A DNA stretch of 64,000 nt, taken from contig JASISA010000001.1 of NCBI GenBank assembly GCA_031771865.1, forward strand, positions 1 through 64,000. The letters are read 5' to 3'. Position numbers and translations under genes: made by a program. Positions 23,307 through 32,593 of the stretch are shown here, piece by piece. The notes under the pieces are model-generated. The model searched no databases. It had not been told where the DNA came from and saw only the letters and a list, made by a program, of their open reading frames with translations. Origin of the DNA: Nothophaeocryptopus gaeumannii. Its lineage: Eukaryota > Ascomycota > Dothideomycetes > Mycosphaerellales > Mycosphaerellaceae. Position 1 is the first letter of the stretch, and each line of letters opens with the position of its first letter.

Positions 23307-24073
23307 TTAGGAATGGGTAGAAGTGGCTGATTGCAGTAGGAGGCTGTTATCGACCTCACCGGCGCTAATACACCCCCGCCCTCCCCTGCGCCAGCGCCAT
23401 CGACACCGCGACCGCGCGACGCTCTCGATGAGTTCCTTATAGTATCGCTGGATCACCTTCCGCACTGGAAGCATTGCGATGTGCTGCATGTTCGTGGTGT
23501 CAACCTGTTCAAAGCCGCGGACAACCCATCGTGCTTTGTACTTCAGTATTTCACCGCTAGCTCCACGCTTGATCTTAAACACCCATTTGCCACGAAGCAC
23601 TTTTCCGTTCACTTCAGAACGTTTCTTGAGGCGCCAAGTCTTTCGTGCACGGAGTGATACTACCTCGTCATCGGTAGCGTCCTTCCATTTGGACCATTCA
23701 AATGATCTTTGGGCTTGCTCAAGCGTGAGTGGTTCGTACGGCTCAGGCTAACAGGCTGCTGCTAGTAGAGTAAGGCATATTACTTGGGTAATAGTAGTGT
23801 GGAAGACGGCGTTGCAGATGGGGTGCGATCGTCGCGTTCGCCCCTGAATGATGTTGCCTTCATCGAAGTCGCAGCCAACTTCCTTCGGAGGACCTGTCTC
23901 GAAATCATATCGCGTCCTTCTTGCAGATGGAGGTGGGGGTGGTGTTAGCTGTCTTGGTCGCCGGACAGTCTCGTCTGTCTGAATGACTGGAGTCTGTGAT
24001 AGTGCTTGTTCAGGTTCGCTGTCGCTATCAGGTTGATATTGCTCACCATCATCCTTCCGCCCTGGCTCTAGTG
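23307..24073 (-). CDS. Copia Pol: integrase-RT linker and RT N-terminus (partial)
   Basis: From the hAT junction the minus strand reads an acidic, proline-rich linker (EPGRKDDGEQYQPDSD, RRPRQLTPPPPPSARR), then PEPYEPLTLEQAQRS after a TAG at 23748, then the start of reverse transcriptase: EWSKWKDATDDEV, VLRGKWVFKIKRG, EILKYKARWVVRGFEQVD. Copia-like sequence stops near 23505; below that the frame (to 23307) does not resemble RT and is probably Helitron or rearranged DNA. The catalytic part of RT is missing. Confidence 0.8.
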
Positions 24074-25971
24074 CAGGGGTCTTGTTGGTCCGGTAGGTAT
24101 GGTAATAAGGCCTCCTACCATACTGACCAAGTTTAGCATGTGATCATACCATCTATACCGTTGGTTACCGACTTATTGTAGGTGAATATAGCCATCTATT
24201 CGACCTCGTCGTCGCCCTGGTTGTTGTTCACGACATCAGCAATATCCTCATTTATCAGCAGGTCCTCAGCCGTCTTGAAGTCCTCAACTATCTTATCTTC
24301 CTCGTCAAACGCAGCCAGCAGTATGCCCTCTTTATCCTTGTGTTTAGGCTGCGGGGGTCCCCACCAGTCTCGTAGACACATACACGCTTCTCGACGTCCT
24401 TGGCTCGTTGAATCATGTAAAAGAAGGAGTTCCAGCGCGTGGCGTTGTTGAGAACAAGCTGAAGTTGTAGAATTAGCATGTGAAGCTCGGAGGTGCCTTG
24501 CGGTATAGAAATCGTCATCGAAAAGAGCGACACTTGATTTGGCTTAGTCGCCGCCAGCGCCGTGTTTAACGCGTGCGGGTTAGCCAACCAAACACTCTGG
24601 ACACAGTGGACCGGAGTCCGCTGAGCGCGGGGTGCACGATCCTCAACTTTCGAGCTTCTGAACTTACTTACCTTAAGCACATTGTATTTCGACCATTTTC
24701 CACCCATCTTGATTGCAGCAAACGCCTCCAACCTCTGTGGCGACGACCGAATATAGCGGATGATATTACGGAGCTTTCCAACTGCTCCGCGACCGCGCCA
24801 GAACAGATCCACAGCCTCGAAAGCGCCTTTGCCGATTTTCGCTTCAAGATCGGTCAGTGCTTGCCAGCACCTTTGCCCATGATGAGCTCTGGCAACGAGG
24901 TTTATAATGTGTCAAGACATCGTAGACGGCGCTGCTTGATCTGCTTCTCATTCATGTTCGGCCAGAGCTTCTACACGTAGGAGACGGCGACATCGTTCGA
25001 CTTCGCGTTATCCGAGATGAAGTATCCTATTACGTGAACGTCACTCAGCGCCGATGCCAGCTCCCCGTGAGCTTCAACACGAAGGAGTTATACTCGTAGA
25101 GAATCCACTTCCGAATCGTCGAGGCTGCGGCCGGTAGCAGCAGTCAATAGCTGGGTTGAGGAGCATTATGAGCTCGCGAAAGTACTGGTTCTCGACCATG
25201 TTGAAGGCGATCTGGCAGTACACAACCCACAGCAACAACGCGGACTTGAACTCGTTGTAACGAGTCTTCGTTACTAGGGTATGAAAGTCCTGAGCGCTCT
25301 CGATCGTTTGCTGACTGCCGCTGGACTTCACGACTTTCTCGCCCTTGCTATTAATGCTGTGGTGTTGAGACAGGTGATGTAGAGCGCCTCGAGTTCCATT
25401 CAAGACGTTCAACTGCTGATGCCGGCCTTCTTTTCGCAGAGATAGCAGTAGTATACCCGCACGTTATCCGAACGCAGCAGCGCTTCGCCAAACTGCCAGG
25501 CTGGACTCCATGTCTTTCGATCCTCACCAACACCTTGTTGATGCTTCTTGGAGGCGCGCATACTGGTCTTTCTAAGCTCGAAGGTATCCGGATGAGAAGA
25601 GGCGCAGTAATTGGGGTTCTGTTCGCATAAGACGATAGTAGCTTCAGAGCTACCAACACCTAGCCACGACAACACGCTGGGCATGGCGAGATACGACAGT
25701 ATGAGATATTGGTAAAGAGATGGGAAGATTGGATACATTCACGGCGAAAACGCGTCGATTTTTCCCATACGCGTACCGCCCTTGGCGCCGGCGAGTATGC
25801 CGACTGGCTGCGCAATGGATACCGAGATAGGAAGTTGGTAACCATGGTTACCGGTAGCATTTACTCACCAGCTACCATATTGACCGGTAAGCATGTGATT
25901 GCCCTACTGACTATACTATTGGTTACCAATAACCAGGTTCTACCATCTATACCGGACCAACAAGACCCCTG
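24074..25971 (-). mobile_element. Decayed hAT element inside the copia element
   Basis: Terminal inverted repeats begin CAGGGGTCTTGTTGGTCCGG on both ends (22 bp identical). The 8-bp duplication CTCTAGTG lies at 24066-24073 and 25972-25979. Removing the insert restores the copia frame (PESLE then PGRKDD). Internal minus-strand fragments are of hAT transposase: a BED-finger remnant (SPAWQFGEALL, YYCYLCEK, then LHHLSQHHS) at 25.4-25.5 kb, WILYEYNSFVL and VVYCQIAFNMVEN at 25.1-25.25 kb, and RGAVGKLRNIIRYIRSSPQR with LVLNNATRWNSFFYMIQRA at 24.4-24.8 kb. It is 1.9 kb long with frame changes and lacks the C-terminal dimerisation domain, so it is a deleted non-autonomous copy. Confidence 0.9.
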
Positions 25972-25979
25972 CTCTAGTG

Positions 25980-27020
25980 ATTCAGGAGCGGTGCAAGGAC
26001 GACGTTCGCGGATAATGACATTTGTTCGCCACTCAGGCTTTGAAGGGTTGTGATCAGGGGCTACTCGGAAAGTAGTGTGACCTTTGAAACCAATAAGCTT
26101 GCCAGCATATGACTTCACACCAACAACCTTACGGCCGGTGTCTCCGTTAATGACCTTCTTCCTCTGGTGTGGCGTCTTCAGAATGTATACCTTGCTACCA
26201 AGAGTACGAATATGGGAAATGTTAGGCCTGGTGCCTATGAATAGCTCCCATGGGGTAGCATTGTGGTCTGTGCATGGGGAGTAGTTCCGGACATGGACAA
26301 TGTTGTGAGCGACAACCTCTGACCAGTGCCTTGGGTCAAGGCCGGAGGCAATAATTGATGGTTGGAGCTTGTCCTCAATTGTTCGGTTTAACCTTTCAGC
26401 CTTGCCGTTTGCTTGGTGTTGATCGGTGTCAGTGTACTGCATCTCAATACCTCGATCATAGGTCCAAGCCTGATAGAGTTCATTACAGTTCTCTCCACCT
26501 CTGTCTTGGATAATAAGGCGGCAGCGTCGCTCTGGCCTTTCGTGGCGATTGATGAAGTTCTTTGTGACTTCGAACACTTGATCTTTACTTTGGATGGGTT
26601 CTGCTTCTGCGTATCCAGACCAGTCGTCAAGGTGAGTAACCCAATACTTAGCGTTGTCGAAAGCTTCTTCAAAAGGACTAGCAATGTCTGTATGGATCAC
26701 ATCCATAGGGTATTGCCCTTTATGGAGTTTTCCTTTGTGTGGGCGTTCTGTTTGGCGGCCAAGTACGCATGTTTCACAGATACAGCGTCCATCAGGCTGT
26801 GAGGCATCCATTCCGGTCACTATAGATCGCAATCGGGTTAGGCTTTGTTCTGAGAGATGTCCAAGCCGTTCGTGCCAGAGTCGGAAGTGAGGCTGTTGGA
26901 CACTATGTGCCACCGCTGCAAAGGACCTGGAGCTGCTTTGATTTGGTGTAGGTCCAAGTTGATGGAGCGCCCTTAACTCAGTTGAACGGTGTCTTTCGCC
27001 CTCTACTTGAGCCACGGTTA
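25980..27020 (-). CDS. Copia integrase (GAG-pre-integrase zinc finger plus core)
   Basis: The frame (ATG-like start at 27015) reads FRLWHERLGHLSEQSLTRL (HH of the HHCC finger) and CICETCVLGRQTERPHKG (CC), then the core: MDVIHTDIASPFEEAFDNAK (first Asp), KYWVTHLDDWSGYAEAEPI, RRCRLIIQDRGGENCNELYQ (second Asp), IEMQYTDTDQHQANGKAERL (catalytic Glu), DPRHWSEVVAHNIVHVRN, TPWELFIGTRPNISHIRTLG. It is continuous to the hAT junction at 25972-25979, where the frame runs into the insert and stops. It belongs to the single Gag-Pol frame and is preceded by TGA at 27022. The enzyme joins cDNA to the host genome; this copy is interrupted. Confidence 0.9.
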
Positions 27021-27021
27021 G

Positions 27022-27624
27022 TCAACTGGAATAGGGATTAGTGCAGGCGGTATCGAGTATCATAAGTCCACCCTTAATTGTTGCTTGGAACACGTGGCTC
27101 CCTTGCTTGAATTGAAGAGTGTTGTTGTCCGGTTTGTGAACTCCATCAATGTATGGCCACATCTCGTTGAGTGACAAGAGGTTAACCCCAGCTGTTGGTG
27201 AGTACTGGACATTTGGGATCCTTAGTAATCGAGTACCCATTGATCCAGCAAGACGACAGTCAATCTCGATCGTTCCTTGTCCGACTGGCGTTAATTTGGC
27301 TCCACCAATGCCATTTGCTATTTGTCCCTCAATAGACTCATAGGTGCCGTCGACGAACAGATCTCTTCCCCCAACAAGTCCGCCAGATGCCCCTAAGTCA
27401 AGGATAATGGCATCCTATAGGTTCATTCCACGGTGAACGGCCATCAGCTCGCCAGAGTACTGATTGCTCTTAAAGAACACGGTGTTACAGGGCCGAGTTC
27501 CAGCGGTCGGTCCCGGTTCCTCGTGGGTACCTCCGAGGAGGACATTCACTTTATTATCAGGCTTCTTGGAAGCATTGCCCATAATTGAGAAACCAGGGCT
27601 GAAGTCACGTTTTGATCCAGTCCG
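27022..27624 (-). CDS. Copia protease region (partial, with stops)
   Basis: In frame with Gag after its TAA and upstream of integrase. It reads PDNKVNVLLGG, SNQYSGELMAVHRGMNL, a TAG at about 27412, then DAIILDLGASG, where copia aspartic proteases have D-S-G-A-S; here Leu stands in place of Ser, which would be unusual for an active enzyme. Following sequence GTIEIDCRLAG, LLRIPNVQYSPTAGVNLLSL and NTLQFKQGSHVFQATIKGGL is typical of the protease-integrase interval. It is not independently translatable in this copy. Confidence 0.8.
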
Positions 27625-28530
27625 TTATGGTGTTGGCTTGTTTTGACGGTTCCTTCGGCTCTCCTCTCTCATCTGTCTGCCTTTCTTTAATGTCTTCCAC
27701 CAAGTGGGTGCAGAAGTATCATCAACTTCCCAGCATACTTGTCCAGGCTTATGTGGAACTGGAGACCTGTAGGTAGGGCAGGATTTTAGCTGTTGAGGTT
27801 GCCCTAGCTGCTGCTGGTGTCCAAATTGACCGCTATAGTTGAGTTGCTGATTAGACTGTTTGTGGCGGTTCTGGACTTCCTCCGCAGCGACAATGCAGCG
27901 GCTTAGTGATACCCCTTCCTTTGATTCGTCCTCTTCGTCTGGCAGCACTTCATATTGCATACTAAAGCTGTCTCTGAAAGACTGGAACGATAGTCCAAGG
28001 CCTTTGATGAATAGTTGAACAATATAGCATTCCGGAAGCTGAGCCTTCTTGTTGAGCGTAACCATATCGTCTCTAATCTTGATAATTGCTGCTCCGTATG
28101 CCGGAACGTCCTTGCAGCTAGCGAGGGTAAGATCGCCTAGTTGATTGACTAGTATGGCATAGCGACCTGAGCCCTTTCCTTTGAACACCGCTTCGAGATC
28201 CTTAAATAGCTGAAGGACAGTATGACCATCATCTTTGCTCTTAGCAAGAATTCCGCTCGCTCGACTTCCGCAGGTCTCGTTAATGGTAGCGAAAGCCTGG
28301 ATCCTCATGATTTTCCAGTCTAGTAAGCGTTTGTTCAAGGCCGCTTGTTCTTCGCCTTCTAATAGTGTTGGTGGTTCTTTTTGAAACTCAAGGAGGGTAG
28401 CAAACCCCTGAGGGGACATAGTAAGATAGTTTTTGATTTGCTTAATCCACAGTAGCCAGTCATCTTGACCGTTGAGCTTTGCAATGTGTTGCAGGTCCCT
28501 CTTGGAAGAATCTTGATTGGTAAGAGACAT
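27625..28530 (-). CDS. Copia Gag
   Basis: An intact 301-codon frame from ATG 28530, ending in TAA at 27625. It contains LNGQDDWLLWIKQIKNYL (UBN2/DUF4219-like gag start), LLDWKIMRIQAFATINETCG, VLQLFKDLEAVFKGKGSGRY, LPECYIVQLFIKGLGLSFQS and a Gln-rich region (QSNQQLNYSGQFGHQQQLGQ). No CCHC zinc knuckle is visible. The frame continues into the protease after the TAA, which stands at a position where a CAA would give a continuous polyprotein. Gag forms the particle that packages element RNA. Confidence 0.85.
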   Translation of the reverse strand: MSLTNQDSSKRDLQHIAKLNGQDDWLLWIKQIKNYLTMSPQGFATLLEFQKEPPTLLEGEEQAALNKRLLDWKIMRIQAFATINETCGSRASGILAKSKDDGHTVLQLFKDLEAVFKGKGSGRYAILVNQLGDLTLASCKDVPAYGAAIIKIRDDMVTLNKKAQLPECYIVQLFIKGLGLSFQSFRDSFSMQYEVLPDEEDESKEGVSLSRCIVAAEEVQNRHKQSNQQLNYSGQFGHQQQLGQPQQLKSCPTYRSPVPHKPGQVCWEVDDTSAPTWWKTLKKGRQMREESRRNRQNKPTP

Positions 28531-28621
28531 AACAAGTCTCTTAATCGATTTTGAAGTAGGTGAGAAGTAGAACTTCCTTTGGTAGGATGTTTAGGTGGAA
28601 TAAGGTACTCAGAAAAATAAC

Positions 28622-28895
28622 CTCAATTGTGCTGCTTGAAGCAGTTGTAGTCTTGGTAGTAACGTGGCATTGCCCGTCAATTGTACTACTAAAAGCAGTC
28701 ATGGTCTGGGTAGTGACGTAGCATTACTCGTCAATTGTGCTGCTTGAAGCAGTCGTGGTCCGATAGTGAGGCGGCATAGCCGTCCGTTGTACTGCTAAAG
28801 GCAGTCATGGTCTGGGTAGTGACGTAGCATTACTCGTCAATTGTGCTGCTTGAAGCAGTCGTGGTCTGATAGTGAGGCGGCATAGCCGTCCATTA
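28622..28895 (-). repeat. Tandem repeats in the copia leader, about 55-bp units
   Basis: Five units alternate between two versions: CAATTGTGCTGCTTGAAGCA...GGCATAGCCGTC and CGTTGTACTGCTAAAGGCAG...TAGCATTACTCGTC. They lie between PBS and Gag, in the 5' untranslated leader of the element, where packaging and dimerisation signals usually are. Confidence 0.8.
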
Positions 28896-29142
28896 TATCT
28901 TTTAAACCTTGTCTAGACCGGAAGTTTCTTGTTGCGCCCTGTATGGATTTCGGACATCTTCGGCACACAATAGTCATTTTGCAGCCAGGAAGTTTTCCGT
29001 ACATTGCCGTTGACAGTCATGAAGAGGTTCCGTTAACAACAGGATAATATTGACTGTTTCTTCGTTAGTTATAGCTTATAAGGATGCGGGTAGAGTTCTT
29101 GATGATGCAGAATCATCATTCAGTGATGCGGAAAAGCAATAT

Positions 29143-29156
29143 CCGGGCTCATAACC
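29143..29156 (-). promoter_or_regulatory. Copia primer-binding site of half-tRNA(iMet) type
   Basis: Directly after the 5' LTR (minus strand) the sequence is GGTTATGAGCCCGG. Its complement CCGGGCTCATAACC contains CTCATAA, the anticodon loop of initiator methionine tRNA, with its flanking stem. Drosophila copia is known to prime from a tRNA(iMet) 5' half ending in this region rather than from the CCA end. This is inferred from position and sequence only. Confidence 0.65.
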
Positions 29157-29275
29157 TGCTGAAAAGGTATATGGTCATGTAGGTTGATGTTATTGTAGGT
29201 GACTAGGTTCTAGCACAGCAGTGGATCTAATCTTGTACCAAGTACACTAGCTCTGTCACGTGCACACTTCCAACA
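29157..29275 (-). repeat. Copia LTR (5' LTR of the minus-strand element)
   Basis: 119 bp, one difference from the LTR at 13597. It is followed by the second AATTT target duplication at 29276-29280. Confidence 0.92.
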
Positions 29276-29335
29276 AATTTCGGACTCTAGGGTAATTGAG
29301 TCCCTACAACTAGAAGTCCCTAGGGACGCAATTAA
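29276..29335. repeat. Palindromic satellite, right part in inverted orientation
   Basis: AGTCCCTACAACTAGAAGTC and CCTAGGGAC are the reverse complement of the unit left of the copia element. The two halves form an inverted repeat that the copia element entered. Confidence 0.8.
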
Positions 29336-29413
29336 CGTTATGTTTGTTTTTGATTGATTGATTATGTCATAGTTTGTCCCAGCCGCCCTATCGGTAGCTA
29401 TGCAGCTTGCTAC

Positions 29414-32400
29414 CAGGCTGGTCAATAAGTAAGCCATTTCAAGTATACTTGACTTCCTTTACTTGCAAGTAAACCAAGCCGTGCCTTTCATATGGCTTCT
29501 TATGTAATCAAGTAAGTAAGCCATAAGGTCGCAAGTACTTCAAGTACTTGTTTTGTATGCACATAGAGCGTAGTGTTGTGTATAGTTAGCGATATTGTCG
29601 TTTATATGAAGGTGTAGGCAATCGTTCAACCCTAAGATTCCCAAAATGCGGATGTGCCCGCCTTCTCCGGACGCTCCGATTGGCTCGGTTGCATCCGCCG
29701 AGCCTCAACTTCGACGCGATTAGAGACGCGATCCGCGACTTTGTGAATCCGTACCAGGATAACAACTATTATATGCCCTTCGGAATCAACGCACACTCTT
29801 CGAAGACTCCCGATATGGATAATGATTCAGTATCTGACCTATCTACGGCGATTGGGACAGCCGATATGTCCATACCCTCCGAACTAGCGGCGCGCGTGCC
29901 CGACAACCTCTCCACGAAGCCTACCGCGTTTTCAAGATTGGGCAAACGTAAACTCTCCATCCTCGACGAGCCAGAATGGCGGCGTATACCTACACTACAG
30001 TGGCCAGGCGACAAGAAGGATGAAAGATCATGGATGTGGAGTCATTTCTGGAGGCTATGGGACAACACGGGAGTGGAATATGCCTTCTGTCGGAGGTGTC
30101 ACTCCCAGGGAAGTAATCGCGGCAAATACAAGACAGTAGGGGCCAACACCAGCGCCCTTGACCACCTCCGAGACTACCACAGGCTCAACCAAGACGGCTC
30201 TATTCGTGTAGACAATCGACACGCACCTGGGCTCAAGCCAATCGACCAGCTTTTCACTGGACAGACTGTCAATAACGAGAAAGCTGTGGAGTTCAATCCT
30301 AAGATCTTCAAAGCAAAGCTCTACGCCTGGCTTGTTGAGGATTGCAAGGCTTTTAGAACGGTGGATTCTACGCGTCTTAGAGACCTCTTGATATATCTAC
30401 AACCTCAGATCAAAGGTTATATCCCCTGCCATCAAACCGTGAGCTCCACCGTTGGCTCTATCTTCGAGAAGGTAGTTGGGGAGGTAACAGAGGAGCTACA
30501 GGCCGCACAGTCGAAGATTTCGTACTCCTGTGACCTTTGGACGTCCGGCAACAAACTTGCGCTACTTGGCCTCGTTGCTCACTATATATCAAAGGACGGC
30601 GAGCCTAGGACTATCCTCTTATCGCTTCCTCGGCAAAAAGGTCGACACTCTGGCTACAACATTGCAGACACTATTGCGGACGTGATTACGTCGTATTCCT
30701 TGCAAGACAAGATCGGTTACTTTATCTCGGACAACGCAACTAACAATCCAAAGGCTATCGACTTCCTCGCTGCAGAGTTTGGCTTCAATCGTGCCCACTG
30801 TTGGATCCGCTGCTCCGGACACGTCTTTAACCTCTGTGGGCAATCTGTCTTACTAGGCAAAGATCCGGAGGTATTTGAGAAGGAACTAATCGCTGCTGCC
30901 GCAACTAGCCTCGAGGAAGTTCATCTACAGCTTTGGCGCAAGCGTGGACCTATTGGCAAGCTTCATAACGTGCTTTATGCTATTAAGCGGTCACCACAAG
31001 CCTGGGAGGCTATCGAGCGAAAGCAAATACAGCTAATTGCACCCACTCGGCCGGACGGCAAGAAAGAAGTCTACCGTATTATTCACGAGGTAGTTACTCG
31101 CTGGCATTCATTCGTCGACGCAGCCGCACGAGCCTGCTATCTACAACCAGCCATTGACGACTACGTGCAAGACGAGGTAATAGCGTGGAACGGCTACCTC
31201 CGGAGGTGCGAAGAACGCGGCAAAGAGCCTACGAAGAAGGAGCCTACGATCGTCCGAGACGCACTTAGTGAGGAAGATTGGCATGTGATTAAGCTCTATA
31301 TTCAGATCCTTGAGCCGCTTCGAGATTTCACTAAGCTCTTGCAAGGTCAGGCAGGTAACAAGTTCGGTGCAATCTGGCAAGTTCTACCTGCTTATGAGAA
31401 GCTTCTTACTTACTTTGAGAGCCTTATTGAGCAATACCCTGTCTCCGAAGACGTCGACAACTCAGCCTCGCAGACTAAGACTCTACGCAAAGCTACCTCT
31501 CGTACGAAGAAAGCAAGCAAGGCTAATAAGTCTATACAGCCGTCGCAGGTTATTGAATTACAAGAACGCCGCGAAGACGAGGAAGTTCGTGAAGAACTGG
31601 GCTCTCAGCTAACCGCCGAACAACACTTCCGATTGTCGATCAAGCTTGGTTGGAAGAAGCTGGATGAATACTACTCATACTTGGACGACACGCCTATCTA
31701 CGCAGCCGCTATTGTCCTTCATCCTCGCCTGAAGTGGCGATTTATTACTGACAAGCACGAGCAAGGCAGGTGGGCAGGTAACGATGAAGATTGGCTAGAC
31801 AGAACGAAGGCTGCTGTCCGCAAACTCTGGCTTCAATATAAGCCAGTATCTATTCACCAACCTATCGCTAAAAGTGCTCAGACCTCTCAGGCGGCGATAG
31901 ATACACGTACCGGAGGTCACACTGATTCAAACGCTCGCCGCAACGCACACCGGCCGCAAGCATATGTCAACAGGGCTTCAGATCTTCTCTCCGATATAGA
32001 CGATAGCGACGACGAGGACGTGCGAGACGAGTACCAACAGTATATAGACGAGAAGCGGCTCAAGCCGCATCAAATGGATATTGGCGACAGTCCAATCCCC
32101 TATTGGACGTCCTTCGAACAAAAGCGACGCTGGCCTAACCTCTGCAAGATGGCATTGGATATATATGCCTGTCCAGCAATGAGCGACGAGGCAGAACGGC
32201 AGTTCAACGTATCCGGAGACACACTCACGAAGAAACGGCGTCACATGAAGGCTGAGAAGATTGGCTATCTTGTAACGCTGAAGTCATGGTTATCGAAGGG
32301 AGTTATTCACTTGGACGACGCACTTTTCGACCGCATGCCCTTCTTCAATACCACCGAGGGCGAAAAGGACGAGCCTATTACACTGGACAGCGACGAAGAT

Positions 32401-32593
32401 TGAGCACTATTCATTCACGTACCAGGTCGGCTTTCATATGCCTAGTGCGGCTAGCGCGGTCGAGCAAACCAAGTCAAGTAACCCAAGTAACCCTCTATTC
32501 ACTCACAAGTCAAGCCAAGTAAGTCATATGCTACCCAGCAAGTAAGTAAGCCGTCTGTGCGCGGCTTACTTGGTTTACTTATTGACCAGCCTG
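29414..32593 (+). mobile_element. Complete-looking hAT transposon
   Basis: Terminal inverted repeats CAGGCTGGTCAATAAGTAAG with one mismatch in 22 bp lie at 29414-29435 and 32572-32593. The 8-bp target duplication CTTGCTAC is at 29406-29413 and 32594-32601. Subterminal regions are rich in CAAGTAAGTAAGCC and AAGTACTTG words, as expected for transposase-binding repeats. The element is 3180 bp and holds one long transposase frame. It lies 80 bp beyond the satellite flanking the copia element, not inside it. Both the ends and the duplication are intact, which suggests recent insertion. Confidence 0.93.
29773..32403 (+). CDS. hAT-family transposase
   Basis: The frame is open from at least 29680 to TGA 32401-32403 with no stop. 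The first in-frame ATG is 29773 (876 residues); upstream codons (ARLHPPSLNFDAIRDAIRDF) look coding, so an upstream exon or a non-ATG start is possible. Domains: BED-type finger with WMWSHFWRLW, FCRRC and HLRDYH; RNase H-like core with YSCDLWTSGNKLALLGLVAH (first Asp) and GYFISDNATNNPKAIDFLA (second Asp); VVTRWHSFVDAA, the hAT TRW motif; and a C-terminal hAT dimerisation domain, WTSFEQKRRWPNLCKMALDI, CPAMSDEAERQFNVSGDTLT, KKRRHMKAEKI. A serine/basic linker lies in the middle (KTLRKATSRTKKASKANK). It cuts and pastes elements bearing its TIRs. Its HNVLYAIKRSPQ region resembles that of the decayed hAT copy at 24-26 kb. Confidence 0.93.
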   Translation: MPFGINAHSSKTPDMDNDSVSDLSTAIGTADMSIPSELAARVPDNLSTKPTAFSRLGKRKLSILDEPEWRRIPTLQWPGDKKDERSWMWSHFWRLWDNTGVEYAFCRRCHSQGSNRGKYKTVGANTSALDHLRDYHRLNQDGSIRVDNRHAPGLKPIDQLFTGQTVNNEKAVEFNPKIFKAKLYAWLVEDCKAFRTVDSTRLRDLLIYLQPQIKGYIPCHQTVSSTVGSIFEKVVGEVTEELQAAQSKISYSCDLWTSGNKLALLGLVAHYISKDGEPRTILLSLPRQKGRHSGYNIADTIADVITSYSLQDKIGYFISDNATNNPKAIDFLAAEFGFNRAHCWIRCSGHVFNLCGQSVLLGKDPEVFEKELIAAAATSLEEVHLQLWRKRGPIGKLHNVLYAIKRSPQAWEAIERKQIQLIAPTRPDGKKEVYRIIHEVVTRWHSFVDAAARACYLQPAIDDYVQDEVIAWNGYLRRCEERGKEPTKKEPTIVRDALSEEDWHVIKLYIQILEPLRDFTKLLQGQAGNKFGAIWQVLPAYEKLLTYFESLIEQYPVSEDVDNSASQTKTLRKATSRTKKASKANKSIQPSQVIELQERREDEEVREELGSQLTAEQHFRLSIKLGWKKLDEYYSYLDDTPIYAAAIVLHPRLKWRFITDKHEQGRWAGNDEDWLDRTKAAVRKLWLQYKPVSIHQPIAKSAQTSQAAIDTRTGGHTDSNARRNAHRPQAYVNRASDLLSDIDDSDDEDVRDEYQQYIDEKRLKPHQMDIGDSPIPYWTSFEQKRRWPNLCKMALDIYACPAMSDEAERQFNVSGDTLTKKRRHMKAEKIGYLVTLKSWLSKGVIHLDDALFDRMPFFNTTEGEKDEPITLDSDED

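Larger units (their letters stand above)
14673..23500 (+). mobile_element. Helitron inserted in the copia RT region (limits approximate)
   Basis: The Rep/Pif1 coding region defines the element; its outer limits are bounded by copia sequence that ends near 14672 on the left and resumes near 23505 (minus-strand GFEQVD of RT). No clear CTRR end with a preceding hairpin was identified. Candidates such as CTGA|T at 23332 or CTAA|T at 23369 are unproven. Helitrons insert between A and T without target duplication, so none is expected. Confidence 0.6.
13597..29275 (-). mobile_element. Ty1/copia LTR retrotransposon, carrying nested Helitron and hAT insertions
   Basis: LTRs of 119 bp lie at 13597-13715 and 29157-29275; on the minus strand each starts TGTTGGAA and ends CAGCA. 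A 5-bp target duplication AATTT flanks the element (13592-13596 and 29276-29280). The LTRs differ at one base. Minus-strand order is LTR, PBS, repeat-rich leader, Gag, protease, integrase, reverse transcriptase, RNase H, LTR, which is the copia order. The 15.7-kb length is due to a Helitron within the RT region and a hAT element after the integrase. The Gag-Pol frame has stops at about 27625 (TAA), 27412 (TAG), 27022 (TGA) and 23748 (TAG), so this copy cannot encode a full polyprotein. Confidence 0.92.

Noticed and set aside
28622..28895. CRISPR-like array
   Set aside because: Units are contiguous tandem repeats without unique spacers and lie in a eukaryotic retrotransposon leader.
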